The notes under the pieces are model-generated. The model saw only the letters and a list, made by a program, of their open reading frames with translations, did not search any database and was not told the DNA's origin. From Belnapia moabensis DSM 16746 (lineage in GTDB: Bacteria > Pseudomonadota > Alphaproteobacteria > Acetobacterales > Acetobacteraceae), in contig NZ_JQKB01000032.1 of the NCBI RefSeq assembly GCF_000745835.1, forward strand, positions 1-64,000: 64,000 nt of DNA, in the 5' to 3' direction. Positions 7,009 through 15,895 of the stretch are shown piece by piece (the first letter of the stretch is position 1; each line of letters opens with the position of its first letter). Position numbers and translations under genes: made by a program.

Positions 7009-9276
7009 ATGCTCGACAGACCGGTAGAATCGCGGCCTCCCTCGAACGAGCGGAAGCCACAGCTCCGTGCGCCGGCACCCGTCGCCACGCCGATCGAGCC
7101 GGAAGGCCTCACCGTCACGGCGTTGCTGGCGGCGCTCCGCCGGCGGCGCTTCGTGCTCTTCCTTTGCGCGCTGCTCTTCCCGATCGCCGCCTTCATCGCC
7201 GCCAAGGAGCTGACGCCGCGGTATACCGCGACGTCCACGGTGATGTTCGAGCCGACCGACTACCAGGCGACCGAGCTGCAGAGCATCCTGCGCGACGAGA
7301 CGACGACCGACGCGGTGCTCGCCAGCCAGGTCGATGTCATCCGCAGCCTCTCCGTCGCCCGGCGCATCGTCCGCCAGTTCGACCTCACGGACCGCGAGGA
7401 ATTCTCCTGGTGGGTGAGCGAGGCGAAGCGCCCCGAGCAGCTGCTCTACCGCATCCAGGACGGCCTCGCGCGGCGCATCGCCACGCTCTCGCCCGACCTC
7501 GCCGACCTGATCGCGCCCGAGGCGCCGGTGCCGAGGCCGAGCCCTGAGCGCGCCGAGATCTCGGCCGCCGAGCGGCTGCGCGACAAGATCCTCGTCACCG
7601 TCGTGCGCAACTCGCGTGTGCTGACCATCGCCGCCACAACCGAGGACGCGCAGCTCTCGACGGACATCGCCAACATGGCGTCGGAGCTCTACATCTCCGA
7701 CCAGCTGGAATCGAAGTTCAACGCCGTGCGCCGGGCGAGCGAGTGGCTCGACGGCCGCGTCGCCCAGCTCCGCCGCGAGCTGCAGACGACCGAGAGCCGC
7801 ATCGCCGAGCTGCGCAGCCGCTCCGGCCTGACGCGCGGCGTGAGCGCCGGCCTCGGCACCGAGCAGGTCAGCAAGATCAACGCCGACCTGATCGACGCCC
7901 GCAACCAGCTCGCCACCGCCGAGGCCCGCCTCTCGGCCGCCCGGCGCGGCGGCGGCGCCGACCTCACCGCGCTCGGCGCCTCCAACCTCACCGGCTCGCG
8001 CGCCGCCCGCGACGACGCCCGCCGCGAGGTGGAGCGCCTGCAGGCGACGCTCGGCGCCAACCACCCGGATGTGCGCGCCGCCCGCTCCCGCCTCGCGGAA
8101 GCCGAGCGGAACGTCTCCGGCGAGACCGGTCGTGTGGTCCAGGCGCTGGATGCGGAGGCACGTGCCGCCCGCGCCCGCGTCGCCAGCCTCGAGGATGCGC
8201 TGAGGACGCAGGAGAGCCTGCTGAACCAGAGCTCCGGCGCCGAGATCCAGATCGCCGCCCTGGAGCGCGACGCGGACGCCTCCCGCAGCCTGCTGAAGGC
8301 GGTGCTCGAGCGCTCGCAGCAGACCGTCTCGCAGACCGCAATCGAGAAGCCGGATGCCCGCGTCCTCTCGCCCGCGACGGTGCCCGGCCGGCCGAGCTTC
8401 CCGAAGATCCCGCTCTTCGTCGCGGCCGCCACGATCCTCGGCATCCTCTTCGGCCTGCTGGTGATCTGGTTCCTCGAACAGGCCGACAGCACCATCCGCT
8501 CCGGCGACGAGGTCCGCTCGGGCCTCGGCCTGCCCTGCCTGGCGCTGGTGCCGATGCTGAAGCGCGGCCTGCTCGGCCGCCACAAGGTGGAGGACTACGT
8601 CGTCCGCAAGCCGCTCAGCCCCTTCTCGGAGAGCATGCGCACGCTGCGCGCCGCCCTCTGGCTGGGCTCCGAGCCGCCGCGGGTCGTCGTCATCACCGCC
8701 GCCCGCCCGGGCGAGGGCAAGACCACCACTTCGGTGGCCCTGGCCCGGTCGGCGGCGATGAACGGCGAGCGCGTGCTGCTGATCGACTGCGACGTGCGCC
8801 AGCCCGCCCTCGGCCGGGTCTTCCGCTGCGAGGGCGCGCCGGGCGTGACCGACCTGCTGCTCGGCCAGGCCCTGCTGGAGCGGATCATCCGCCGCGACCA
8901 CCTCTCCAGCCTCGACTACATCCCGGCCGGCGCCGCCGAGATCCACTCCCTCGGCCTCTTCATGTCCGAGGCGATGGCCGGCCTGCTCGACCGGGTGCGG
9001 CGCGACTACGACCTCATCATCCTGGACGCGCCGCCGGCGCTCGCCATGGCCGATGCCCGCGTCGTCGCCCGCCTCGCCGATGCCACATTGCTCTGCGTAA
9101 AATGGCGCGACACGCCGCGCTCGGTCGTGCGCAACTCCCTCGGCCTGCTCGAGGAAGCGCATGCCCGGGTCATCGGCGCCGCGCTGACGCAGGTGGATGC
9201 CAAGGTGCATGGCCGCTCCGGCTATGCGGATGCCGAGGTCTACCACCCGCGCTATGGCGGCTACTTCCGGGAGTAA
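7009..9276 (+). CDS. Exopolysaccharide chain-length regulator / tyrosine autokinase (Wzc-like)
   Basis: 755 residues. The N-terminal Wzz domain has a first membrane helix near residues 45-65 (RFVLFLCALLFPIAAFIAA), a long periplasmic coiled-coil part, and a second helix (IPLFVAAATILGILFGLLVIW). The C-terminal BY-kinase domain has Walker A ARPGEGKTT near 565-573, A' LLIDCDVRQPALG and Walker B LIILDAPP. The last 20 residues hold four tyrosines (GYADAEVYHPRYGGYF), the autophosphorylated cluster. It controls polymer length and couples synthesis to export. ATG 7009 is preceded by GAAGGGAAG; an open in-frame extension to 6901 has no signal of being translated. GalE follows after 7 bp. Confidence 0.9.
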   Translation: MLDRPVESRPPSNERKPQLRAPAPVATPIEPEGLTVTALLAALRRRRFVLFLCALLFPIAAFIAAKELTPRYTATSTVMFEPTDYQATELQSILRDETTTDAVLASQVDVIRSLSVARRIVRQFDLTDREEFSWWVSEAKRPEQLLYRIQDGLARRIATLSPDLADLIAPEAPVPRPSPERAEISAAERLRDKILVTVVRNSRVLTIAATTEDAQLSTDIANMASELYISDQLESKFNAVRRASEWLDGRVAQLRRELQTTESRIAELRSRSGLTRGVSAGLGTEQVSKINADLIDARNQLATAEARLSAARRGGGADLTALGASNLTGSRAARDDARREVERLQATLGANHPDVRAARSRLAEAERNVSGETGRVVQALDAEARAARARVASLEDALRTQESLLNQSSGAEIQIAALERDADASRSLLKAVLERSQQTVSQTAIEKPDARVLSPATVPGRPSFPKIPLFVAAATILGILFGLLVIWFLEQADSTIRSGDEVRSGLGLPCLALVPMLKRGLLGRHKVEDYVVRKPLSPFSESMRTLRAALWLGSEPPRVVVITAARPGEGKTTTSVALARSAAMNGERVLLIDCDVRQPALGRVFRCEGAPGVTDLLLGQALLERIIRRDHLSSLDYIPAGAAEIHSLGLFMSEAMAGLLDRVRRDYDLIILDAPPALAMADARVVARLADATLLCVKWRDTPRSVVRNSLGLLEEAHARVIGAALTQVDAKVHGRSGYADAEVYHPRYGGYFRE

Positions 9277-9283
9277 GCCCTCG

Positions 9284-10276
9284 ATGGGTCGGTATCTGGT
9301 GACGGGCGGGGCCGGCTATGTCGGCAGCCATGTGGTCAAGGCGCTGGTGGACCGTGGGGATGAGGTCGTCGTCATCGACGACCTCCGCCAGGGCCACCGC
9401 GCCGCGGTGCCGCCCTCGGTCGAGCTCGTCACCGCCGACCTCGCCGACCGCCGCCGCGTGGCGGAGGTCTTCGCCGGCTGGAAGTTCGACGCCGTCCTCC
9501 ACTTCGCCGCCCTTTCCCTGGTCGGCGAGTCGATGCGCGACCCGCTGCGCTACTGCATCGACAACCTCTCCAACAGCCTGATCGTGGCGGATGCCGCCGT
9601 GAAGTCCGGCTGCCTCCGCTTCGTCCTCTCCTCCACCGCCGCCCTCTTCGGCTTCCCCAAGCGGATCCCGATCGACGAGGCGGCCGATGTCGCCCCCGTC
9701 TCCGCCTATGGCGAGAGCAAGCTGATGGTGGAGCGCGGCCTCGATTGGGCCGACCAGGTCCATGGCTTGCGCTCCGCCTCGCTGCGCTACTTCAACGCCG
9801 CCGGCGCCGACCCCTCGGGCACCATCGGCGAGGACCACGACCCCGAGACGCACCTGATCCCGCTCGCCATCGGCGCCGCCATGGGCACCCGCCCGCCGCT
9901 GACGGTCTTCGGCACCGACTACCCGACGCCGGACGGCACCTGCGTCCGCGACTACATCCATGTGACGGACCTCGCCGACGCCCATCTCCGCGCCCTGAGC
10001 CGGCTGGAGCGCGGCAGCTGCCGCTTCAACATCGGCAACGGCACCGGCTATTCTGTGAAGCAGGTGATGGATTCCGTCGAGCGCATCAGCGGCAAGCCCG
10101 TCCCCCACAGCCTCGGCCCCCGCCGCCCCGGCGACCCGGCCGTGCTGGTCGCCTCCTCCGCCCGCCTCCGCGAGGAGACCGGCTGGACCCCCCGCTTCGG
10201 CGCGCTGGACGACATCGTTCGCACCGCCTGGGCCTGGCACTCGGCCCACCCCAAGGGCTTCGCCGACCGCGGCTGA
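9284..10276 (+). CDS. galE: UDP-glucose 4-epimerase
   Basis: 330 residues of the extended SDR family. The NAD motif is GGAGYVGSH near residue 8; the catalytic YGESK follows SSTAALFG (usually SSSATVYG). YFNAAGADP, HLIPLAIGA and DGTCVRDYIHVTDLADAH are diagnostic of GalE. It interconverts UDP-glucose and UDP-galactose (or the GlcNAc forms) in the cytoplasm and would supply a galactose-type precursor for the polymer. It sits 7 bp after the kinase gene, so the two are probably one transcript. Confidence 0.9.
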   Translation: MGRYLVTGGAGYVGSHVVKALVDRGDEVVVIDDLRQGHRAAVPPSVELVTADLADRRRVAEVFAGWKFDAVLHFAALSLVGESMRDPLRYCIDNLSNSLIVADAAVKSGCLRFVLSSTAALFGFPKRIPIDEAADVAPVSAYGESKLMVERGLDWADQVHGLRSASLRYFNAAGADPSGTIGEDHDPETHLIPLAIGAAMGTRPPLTVFGTDYPTPDGTCVRDYIHVTDLADAHLRALSRLERGSCRFNIGNGTGYSVKQVMDSVERISGKPVPHSLGPRRPGDPAVLVASSARLREETGWTPRFGALDDIVRTAWAWHSAHPKGFADRG

Positions 10277-10348
10277 CGCTTCCGCTGGACTTCGGCCGGG
10301 ATGGGCGGTATAGGATTATCCACCCAATTCTGAGCCATGCCCAATCCA

Positions 10349-10400
10349 CCGGACGGGCGGGCAATACCGGCACGCCCGCCCATCCGGCCGGTACCGGATG
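10349..10400 (+). promoter_or_regulatory. Two mutually exclusive stem-loops between galE and the AHH gene
   Basis: Stem 1 pairs 10349-10362 with 10374-10387 (13 of 14 positions, arms rich in GGGCGGGC/GCCCGCCC, 11-nt loop). Stem 2 pairs CATCCGG (10381-10387) with CCGGATG (10394-10400). They share 10381-10387, so only one can form at a time. Neither is followed by a T-run. The layout resembles an attenuator or a galE 3' end structure; no leader peptide is evident. The rest of the 288-bp gap up to 10564 shows nothing I recognise. Confidence 0.45.
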
Positions 10401-10564
10401 TGTCTGGACAATCACCCGCGAGCCTGAACTAGCATGCGACCGCTGTGGCGAGCGACGTCCGAAGGCCTCCGGCCCGTTCCATGGCCGGTTGCACACGGGT
10501 GCAGGTTGTCGGGCGTCTCTCCGATGCGGCTGCCCCGGCAGCTCGAAGCAGAGGCGGACAGGAC

Positions 10565-11083
10565 ATGGCTCAAGCGCCGAAAAGCCCTGATCACATACGC
10601 AGGCAGGACATACTCGAGATCTTCGCCGAGGCGCAGGCCGGGCGAAATGCCGGCGCAAGGCCGGACGACGATACCGAAGGCCTGACGATACGCGACGACA
10701 TCAATGTTCGGATTTCGGCACCCAGGGGCAGCGCGATACTCGGCGCGGCACTCCGCGCCGCCGGGGTTTATCCGCCCGGTCACGGCTATCACGCCCATCA
10801 CATCGTGCCCCAGCGCATCCAGGGGGCCACGACCGCCAGAGGGATCCTGGAGAGAGCCGATATCGGAATCGACAGTGCCGAGAACGGAGTCTGGCTTCCG
10901 GGCACTTCATCAGCCGTGAATCTCGACGGCTCCCATATCCACCAGGGAATTCACTCGGCGGAGTATCTCAACCAGCTGACGCGCATCCTCGCGGTGGCCG
11001 AGAAAACGCAGGGTTCTGAAGGTGTCAGGAGCGCGATGGCCCGGCTGCGCCTCACGATCCACGAGGCGGAAGCCCGATCCTGA
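10565..11083 (+). CDS. AHH-type HNH/endonuclease VII superfamily nuclease (orphan toxin-like)
   Basis: 172 residues. The signature is HGYHAHHIVPQ near residues 76-86, followed by NGVWLPGTSS, the HIHQGIHS block and YLNQLT. This is the treble-clef nuclease fold found as the C-terminal toxin tip of many polymorphic toxins. No secretion or delivery domain precedes it, and no immunity-like gene follows in the next 187 bp. The ATG at 10565 is preceded by GAGGCGGACAGGA; the frame is open to 10445 without a better start. Its base use is less GC-biased than its neighbours, which suggests recent acquisition. The substrate (DNA or RNA) is unknown. Confidence 0.7.
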   Translation: MAQAPKSPDHIRRQDILEIFAEAQAGRNAGARPDDDTEGLTIRDDINVRISAPRGSAILGAALRAAGVYPPGHGYHAHHIVPQRIQGATTARGILERADIGIDSAENGVWLPGTSSAVNLDGSHIHQGIHSAEYLNQLTRILAVAEKTQGSEGVRSAMARLRLTIHEAEARS

Positions 11084-11152
11084 GCACCGGCATGCCGCTG
11101 GCCGAGGCAACGCTACGGCTCGGCGGGATCAAGCCCTAAATTCCTCAAGTCC

Positions 11153-11172
11153 GGCCTGGAAAACAGGCCTTT
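11153..11172 (+). terminator. Hairpin after the AHH gene
   Basis: GGCCTG (11153-11158), loop GAAAA, CAGGCC (11164-11169), then TTT. A compact intrinsic-terminator shape with a short T-run, 70 bp past the stop. The rest of the gap 11084-11270 shows no gene. Confidence 0.45.
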
Positions 11173-11270
11173 CAAGGCTTTGGCGCTGCCGGGATTTGAG
11201 GGATTGAAGAGTCCGGTGGCCGCTTCTCCCCGGGCGCAAGCCCACCAGGCAGCGATGGCCTGGGGAGCGG

Positions 11271-12323
11271 TCAGTCCGTCAGCCTGTCCACCGCCGGCAC
11301 TCGCCGCAGCACCAGCACCTTGAGCAGCACCGGCAGCGCGACGCCAGCCGTCATGGCGGCGACGGCATGCAGCGGGAACCACGCCTCGGTCCAGCCGAAG
11401 CCGAGCTTCATCAGCACCGCCTTGGTCCCACCGATCGCCAGCGTGTTGAACAGGTAGATCGCCATGGAGAACCCGCCGAGCACCAGCGGCCACTTCCACT
11501 GGGCAACCGGCGCCAGCCTCATAGCCCCATGTAACGCCGGAATGCAGGACAGCCCGCACAAGATCATAGGCGCAGCTGCAGGCCCCGGTCGAACTGCCGA
11601 CAAGCGCGGCCCGACCCAGCCGAGTGCCGCTAGAGTAAGGGCCGCGGCGAAAACCGCCCACCAGACAACCTGCCAGCGCTCAAAGAGCGGCAGGAAACGT
11701 TCCTCCCGCTCCGCTACCCATAGCCCGGCAGCGAAAAAAAGAAAATGCGAGGCGAAGCGGTCGAGATAGGCCACCGCCGGTACGTCGATGAGCTGTAGGC
11801 TGAAGCCGAGCACCAGAAACCCCGTCGACCCGACGCCGAGCCGGCGCAGCCCCATTGCTACCAGGGTGCAGAGAAAGAGAACCAGCAGATACCAGACGGA
11901 AGTAGCCGGGCTGTGACTCGTCGTCCAGAACAAGTCCCGCAACCCGCCCATCAGCCCCTGCGGCGGATTGTCCACATGTACCAGCCGCACCGCGATGAGC
12001 TTCGAGGCAAAGATCGCAATGCCGATGGCGAAGAAGGGCACTAGCAGCCGGACCGCCCTCTGCCGCACCACCCGCCCTGGCGGCTTAGCTAGCGAGTTGG
12101 AGAGCGCCACCACAGTGCCGCTGAGATAGAGGAAAAAGGGCATATGGAAGCAGTAGACGAGGTAGCGCACCGGCTCGTACCACTCAATGCCCGGTGGCAC
12201 CCGCTGCGCCACGATATGCCCGAAGACGACGAGCAGGATGGCAATGCCCCGTGCCCGGTCGAGATCAAGGCGCCGCTCCCGCTGCACCGTCGGCGGCGCC
12301 GCAGCCACCCCCTGGTCCGGCAT
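11271..12323 (-). CDS. Acyltransferase 3 family membrane protein (first)
   Basis: 350 residues with about ten membrane segments. The N-terminus LDLDRARGIAILLVVFGH carries the R/K-x-x-x-H pattern whose His is essential in acyltransferase-3 enzymes; FHMPFFLYLSG follows. These inner-membrane proteins transfer acetyl or similar groups to sugars of exopolysaccharide, O-antigen or Nod factors. ATG 12323 is chosen because it lies 4 nt after the stop of the upstream ligase gene; a longer in-frame start at 12425 would overlap it by about 100 bp. Cotranscribed with the O-antigen ligase. Confidence 0.85.
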   Translation of the reverse strand: MPDQGVAAAPPTVQRERRLDLDRARGIAILLVVFGHIVAQRVPPGIEWYEPVRYLVYCFHMPFFLYLSGTVVALSNSLAKPPGRVVRQRAVRLLVPFFAIGIAIFASKLIAVRLVHVDNPPQGLMGGLRDLFWTTSHSPATSVWYLLVLFLCTLVAMGLRRLGVGSTGFLVLGFSLQLIDVPAVAYLDRFASHFLFFAAGLWVAEREERFLPLFERWQVVWWAVFAAALTLAALGWVGPRLSAVRPGPAAAPMILCGLSCIPALHGAMRLAPVAQWKWPLVLGGFSMAIYLFNTLAIGGTKAVLMKLGFGWTEAWFPLHAVAAMTAGVALPVLLKVLVLRRVPAVDRLTD

Positions 12324-12327
12324 CGCC

Positions 12328-13722
12328 TCAGCCCGTCCGTGCCGGCCGCCAGGCATAGGCCCCGGCCGAGGCGGAGGAAGAGTGGCGCCGCCCATGCCGC
12401 GCCTGCTGCGCCTCCGCCCGCCCACGGGCCAGGATCGCGCCGATGACGCAGAACAGCATGACGGATGTGCTGGCGATCAGCGTGTTGTCGAAGCCGCTAT
12501 GCAGCAGGAAGCCGAGCAATGCCGCCCGCAGCACCAGCCGCTCACGCGCGGCGAGGCTTCTCGACCCCCACCACATCCAGGCCACGATCGAGAGGAAGAT
12601 CGCCGCGCAGCCGATGATCCCGCCATCGATCGAGAGCCGCAGGTACTCGTTATGCGCCGCCGTGGTGCCGAGCAGCTTGATCAACGGGTCGTCGGGGTTG
12701 ACCAGCAGCTTGCCCGCCCCGAGCCCGTAGCCGAAGAGCGGCCGGTCCTCGATGGCGTCGAGGAAGTAGGGCCACATCAGGTCGCGGCCCGAGGCGTCGG
12801 TGCCCTGGCTGATGAAGCGCTGCATGGCATAGGCGATCACCGGGCTCAGCAGCAGCAGCCCCGGCACGGCGCCGCCCATCACCAGGTCCACCTTCCGCCG
12901 CAGCGGGAAGATGTGCTTGTTCGACAGGAAGAAGACGATGCCGAGGAAGATCACCACCGTCGCCAGCGGCATCCGCGCCTGGGTCGCCAGCAGCACCGCG
13001 AGGTCGAGCCCGGCGATGATCAGCCAGATCGGCCGGAAGCCCCGCATGTATTCGAGGGTTGCGGCGAAGATCGCCGTCTCGCAGAAGCCGGCGAGGAAGG
13101 GCGCGCTGTGCATCCCCTGGAAGCGGCCCAGCGTGTCGATCGCCGGATAGAGTCCCGCCAGATGGGTGAAGAGGCTGGTGAAGGCGCTGATCAGCGGCAC
13201 GAGGGTCGCCCCGCGAATGATCCAAGTCCAGATCCTCTTCGGTGCGAGACAGAAGCCTAGCACGAAGGGCGCGGTGGAGCCGATGAAGCTGCGGATCATG
13301 TCGCCCGTCGACCCGATCCGCCCCATCGGCAGCACGACGATGCTGATCGCGGCGATGGCCGTATAGGCGAGGAAGGGCCAGTTGATCGCGTTGGTCGGCC
13401 CGTAGCGCAGCAGCAGCACGGCGGCGAGGGCGAAGGGCACCACCTTCACCACCGCCGAGCCGAGCGCCGCGGCCGCATTGCCGCCCGCGCTCGCCAGCAT
13501 GCCGCCATCGAGCTGGATGTCGACGCCGAGCCCGTAGATCGCCACCAGCCCCGCCACGATCGCCAGCGGGAATTGATAGACCGCGAGCCCGAGCAGCAAC
13601 GCCACCATAGCCGGCAGCAGGAGCAGCAGGAGCCCCGGCGCCAGCAGCGCGAAGAGCAGCATCAGCGTCGCGCCGAACAGCGCGATCAGGACCTGGGCGA
13701 GGGGAGATGTCAGGCTCGGCAT
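12328..13722 (-). CDS. O-antigen ligase / polymerase family protein (Wzy_C)
   Basis: 464 residues, about 12 membrane helices, with a large periplasmic loop containing GRDLMWPYFLDAIEDRPLFG, GYGLGAG and AHNEYLRLSIDGG. The conserved GxG...H-N pattern and the dedicated Wzy_C region are shared by WaaL ligases and some polymerases, so polymerase and ligase cannot be separated by eye. In an exopolysaccharide locus with Wza/Wzc-type genes, polymerase (Wzy) is more likely. The C-terminal 30 residues are basic and Ser/Ala-rich. Divergent from the second acyltransferase. Confidence 0.85.
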   Translation of the reverse strand: MPSLTSPLAQVLIALFGATLMLLFALLAPGLLLLLLPAMVALLLGLAVYQFPLAIVAGLVAIYGLGVDIQLDGGMLASAGGNAAAALGSAVVKVVPFALAAVLLLRYGPTNAINWPFLAYTAIAAISIVVLPMGRIGSTGDMIRSFIGSTAPFVLGFCLAPKRIWTWIIRGATLVPLISAFTSLFTHLAGLYPAIDTLGRFQGMHSAPFLAGFCETAIFAATLEYMRGFRPIWLIIAGLDLAVLLATQARMPLATVVIFLGIVFFLSNKHIFPLRRKVDLVMGGAVPGLLLLSPVIAYAMQRFISQGTDASGRDLMWPYFLDAIEDRPLFGYGLGAGKLLVNPDDPLIKLLGTTAAHNEYLRLSIDGGIIGCAAIFLSIVAWMWWGSRSLAARERLVLRAALLGFLLHSGFDNTLIASTSVMLFCVIGAILARGRAEAQQARHGRRHSSSASAGAYAWRPARTG

Positions 13723-13871
13723 GCCAACGGTTCTGTCACGCAGCCCCGGCGCGCACCAATCAGCCTTCCGTCAACCCCGCGCGTCACCCGCAACCGTGAC
13801 CACTCCGGGGGATGCGCCGGGGCCATGGGTTGTGGCAGCGATGCCTCCACTGAACGACGAGGCGAGGATCG

Positions 13872-14972
13872 ATGCAGGGCCCACACCACCAGGCCGCCCC
13901 CCGGGATGCCGCGCTGACCCGGCTGCGTTTCTTCCTGATCGGCTGGGTGATCCTCTACCATCTCGACCTACCGCTGCGGGTCAGCCTCGGCCTACCGGCG
14001 CTGGCGCCGGTGCTGCAGCACGGCTATCTCGGCGTCGACGGCTTCTTCCTGCTCTCGGGCTTCGCGCTCTGGCTCGGCTATGGCGCCCGGCCGCCCTGGG
14101 GCCGGGCCGGCATCGCGGATTTCCTCCGCCGCCGCTTCGCCAAGATCTGGCCCCTGCACGCCCTGGCGATGCTGGCGCTGGCCCTGCTGGTCGGCCTCGC
14201 CATGGCCGCCGGCCTCACCATCCGCGAGCCGGAGCGCTTCGGCCTGCGCGACTTCCTCCTGCAATTCTTCCTGGTGAATGCCTGGGAGACCACCTCGCGC
14301 CATACCTGGAACTACCCCTCCTGGGCGCTCTCGGTGGAATGGGCCGGTTACCTCGCCTTCCCCTTGATCCTCGCCGGCCTGATCCGCCTGCCGCGCCTCG
14401 CCGTGCCCGCCCTGCCGCTGCTCGGCTTCGCCGGCATCGCCGCGCTCGACGCGCAGGATCCGAATATCGGGCTGAATTACACGCTGCATCTCGGCCTGCT
14501 GCGCTTCGCCCTGGAATTCGCCACCGGCCTCGCCATCGGCCGGCTGACGACCGAGGGGCTGCTGCCGCGCGCCGCACTCTGGCCCGTTCTGCTGGCGCTC
14601 CCGGCGGGCCTCGTCCTCGAATGGGATGCGCTGACCGTGCTCGGCCTCGCCGCGCTGATCCCGCTGTTGCGCCGCCCCGTGCCGCCGGCCGCGGCGCCCG
14701 CCCGGCCAGACCTGCTGCTCCGCCTCGGCGAGGCCTCCTTCGGCGTCTATCTCTGCTGGGTCTTCATCGAGGCCGGGCTCGTGCTGGTGCTTCGCCGGAT
14801 CGACCCGGGCCTCGAGGGCCGCATCGGCCTAATGGCCGCCGGCTTCCTCGCCAGCCTCCTCGCCGGCTGGCTCGCCTGGCGCTTCATCGAGGTGCCGGCC
14901 AATCGCTGGCTGCTGGGCCGCCGCCCGCCCCGCGCGGCCGCCCCGGCCAGCGCGGTCTCCGGCAAGGCCTGA
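13872..14972 (+). CDS. Acyltransferase 3 family membrane protein (second)
   Basis: 366 residues. LTRLRFFLIGWVILYHLDLP gives the R...H motif near residues 17-33, then GYLGVDGFFLLSGFALWLGY, RRRFAKIWPLHALA and WALSVEWAGYLAFP. This is the OafA-like branch, slightly different from the first acyltransferase, which suggests two different decorations or acceptor positions on the polymer. About ten membrane helices; no SGNH extension. Convergent with the GH5 gene, 4 bp apart. Confidence 0.85.
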   Translation: MQGPHHQAAPRDAALTRLRFFLIGWVILYHLDLPLRVSLGLPALAPVLQHGYLGVDGFFLLSGFALWLGYGARPPWGRAGIADFLRRRFAKIWPLHALAMLALALLVGLAMAAGLTIREPERFGLRDFLLQFFLVNAWETTSRHTWNYPSWALSVEWAGYLAFPLILAGLIRLPRLAVPALPLLGFAGIAALDAQDPNIGLNYTLHLGLLRFALEFATGLAIGRLTTEGLLPRAALWPVLLALPAGLVLEWDALTVLGLAALIPLLRRPVPPAAAPARPDLLLRLGEASFGVYLCWVFIEAGLVLVLRRIDPGLEGRIGLMAAGFLASLLAGWLAWRFIEVPANRWLLGRRPPRAAAPASAVSGKA

Positions 14973-14976
14973 AGCC

Positions 14977-15891
14977 TCAGCGCGCCGACATCATCCCCGG
15001 CGGGATGATGTCCGGCTTCGGCATCGGCTCGTCGCCATTCTGCAGCCGCCAGTCGCGGCCATGGCTGTAGGACCAGAGCGTCGCCGGCAGGCGCAGCTGC
15101 TTCAGCTCCGGCAGCACCCGCGCCAGGTCGGCGGCCCAGGCCGCGCGGTTGGTCTCATGCCCGAAGGCGCCGCCCAGCTCGCTGACGATGACGGGGATGC
15201 GGTTGCGGTCCCGCCAGGCCGCCACCGCCTGGAATCGCCCCGGCGCCTGCGTGCCTTGGTAGTCGTGCGCCTCGGCGATGGTGTTGGGGTCGGCCGGCAA
15301 GGCGCATTCGACCAGCGAGCGCGCACTGTGCCACTCATGCCCGCCCCACATCAGCGTATGCCGCGGCGCTGCCCGGCGCAGCTCGGCGAGCAGCCGGTCG
15401 CGCACCGGCATCCAGACCGCATTGTTGTCGAAGACCGGCTCGTTCAGCGGCGCCAGCACCACCATCGAGGGGTCCGTCCGCTCGGCGAAGAATTGCGCCC
15501 GCGCCCGCATCCCCTCCCAGTCGCGGTCGGCCCAGGGCTTCTTCTGGTAGAAGAAATCCGCCATGCCGAGGAAGACCGGCAGCCCGGCCTCAACCGCGTC
15601 CTTCACCGCATTCAGGTACAGGCCGGGGATATCCATGCTGGAACCGGTCTGGCCGATCTCCGGCAGGAAGATGCGGGCATGGTCGAAGCCGGCCGCGCGG
15701 AAGCCACGCCACCAGCCGACACCGAGGCGCCGCGGCTGGTTGTCCTTGCTGATGGTGTACCAGCGCTCGAGATTGGCGCCGAGCCTGAGCGTGGCGAGCC
15801 GCCGCCGCATCGGCGGCTGCTCTTGCGCGGAAGCCGGCACCGCGAGGGCGCCGGCCAGCGGCAGGGCCAGCAGGCCCCGACGGGTCGTCAC
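14977..15891 (-). CDS. Glycoside hydrolase family 5-like (endoglucanase-type), exported
   Basis: 304 residues from a GTG at 15891, with a Tat/Sec-like leader (TTRRGLLALPLAGALAVPASA). The catalytic acid is in VVLAPLNEPVF and the nucleophile in IPVIVSELGGAFG; HTLMWGGHEWHS and TLWSYSHG complete the (beta/alpha)8 barrel. GH5 enzymes cleave beta-glucans; in this locus the likely target is the organism's own polymer, for length control or release, as with BcsZ or rhizobial glycanases. An in-frame ATG at 15927 would overlap the upstream gene by 32 bp. The GTG lies 4 nt past that gene's stop, which suits coupling, but no clear Shine-Dalgarno sequence is visible. Confidence 0.8.
   Translation of the reverse strand: MTTRRGLLALPLAGALAVPASAQEQPPMRRRLATLRLGANLERWYTISKDNQPRRLGVGWWRGFRAAGFDHARIFLPEIGQTGSSMDIPGLYLNAVKDAVEAGLPVFLGMADFFYQKKPWADRDWEGMRARAQFFAERTDPSMVVLAPLNEPVFDNNAVWMPVRDRLLAELRRAAPRHTLMWGGHEWHSARSLVECALPADPNTIAEAHDYQGTQAPGRFQAVAAWRDRNRIPVIVSELGGAFGHETNRAAWAADLARVLPELKQLRLPATLWSYSHGRDWRLQNGDEPMPKPDIIPPGMMSAR
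14987..15012. terminator. Inverted repeat inside the GH5 3' end, between convergent genes
   Basis: GACATCATCCC (14987-14997), loop CGGC, GGGATGATGTC (15002-15012): a perfect 11-bp stem. It encodes the GH5 C-terminal residues DIIPPGMM and lies 15 bp beyond the stop of the rightward acyltransferase. It could serve as terminator for that gene. There is no T-run on either side. Confidence 0.45.
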
Positions 15892-15895
15892 GGCT

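Noticed and set aside
6889-9246. Open frame of 785 codons opposite the Wzc-type kinase
   Set aside because: Same GC-driven shadow effect; no motif, low-complexity composition.
11113-11661. 182-codon minus-strand frame overlapping the first acyltransferase gene
   Set aside because: It overlaps the acyltransferase coding sequence in another frame and carries no motif.
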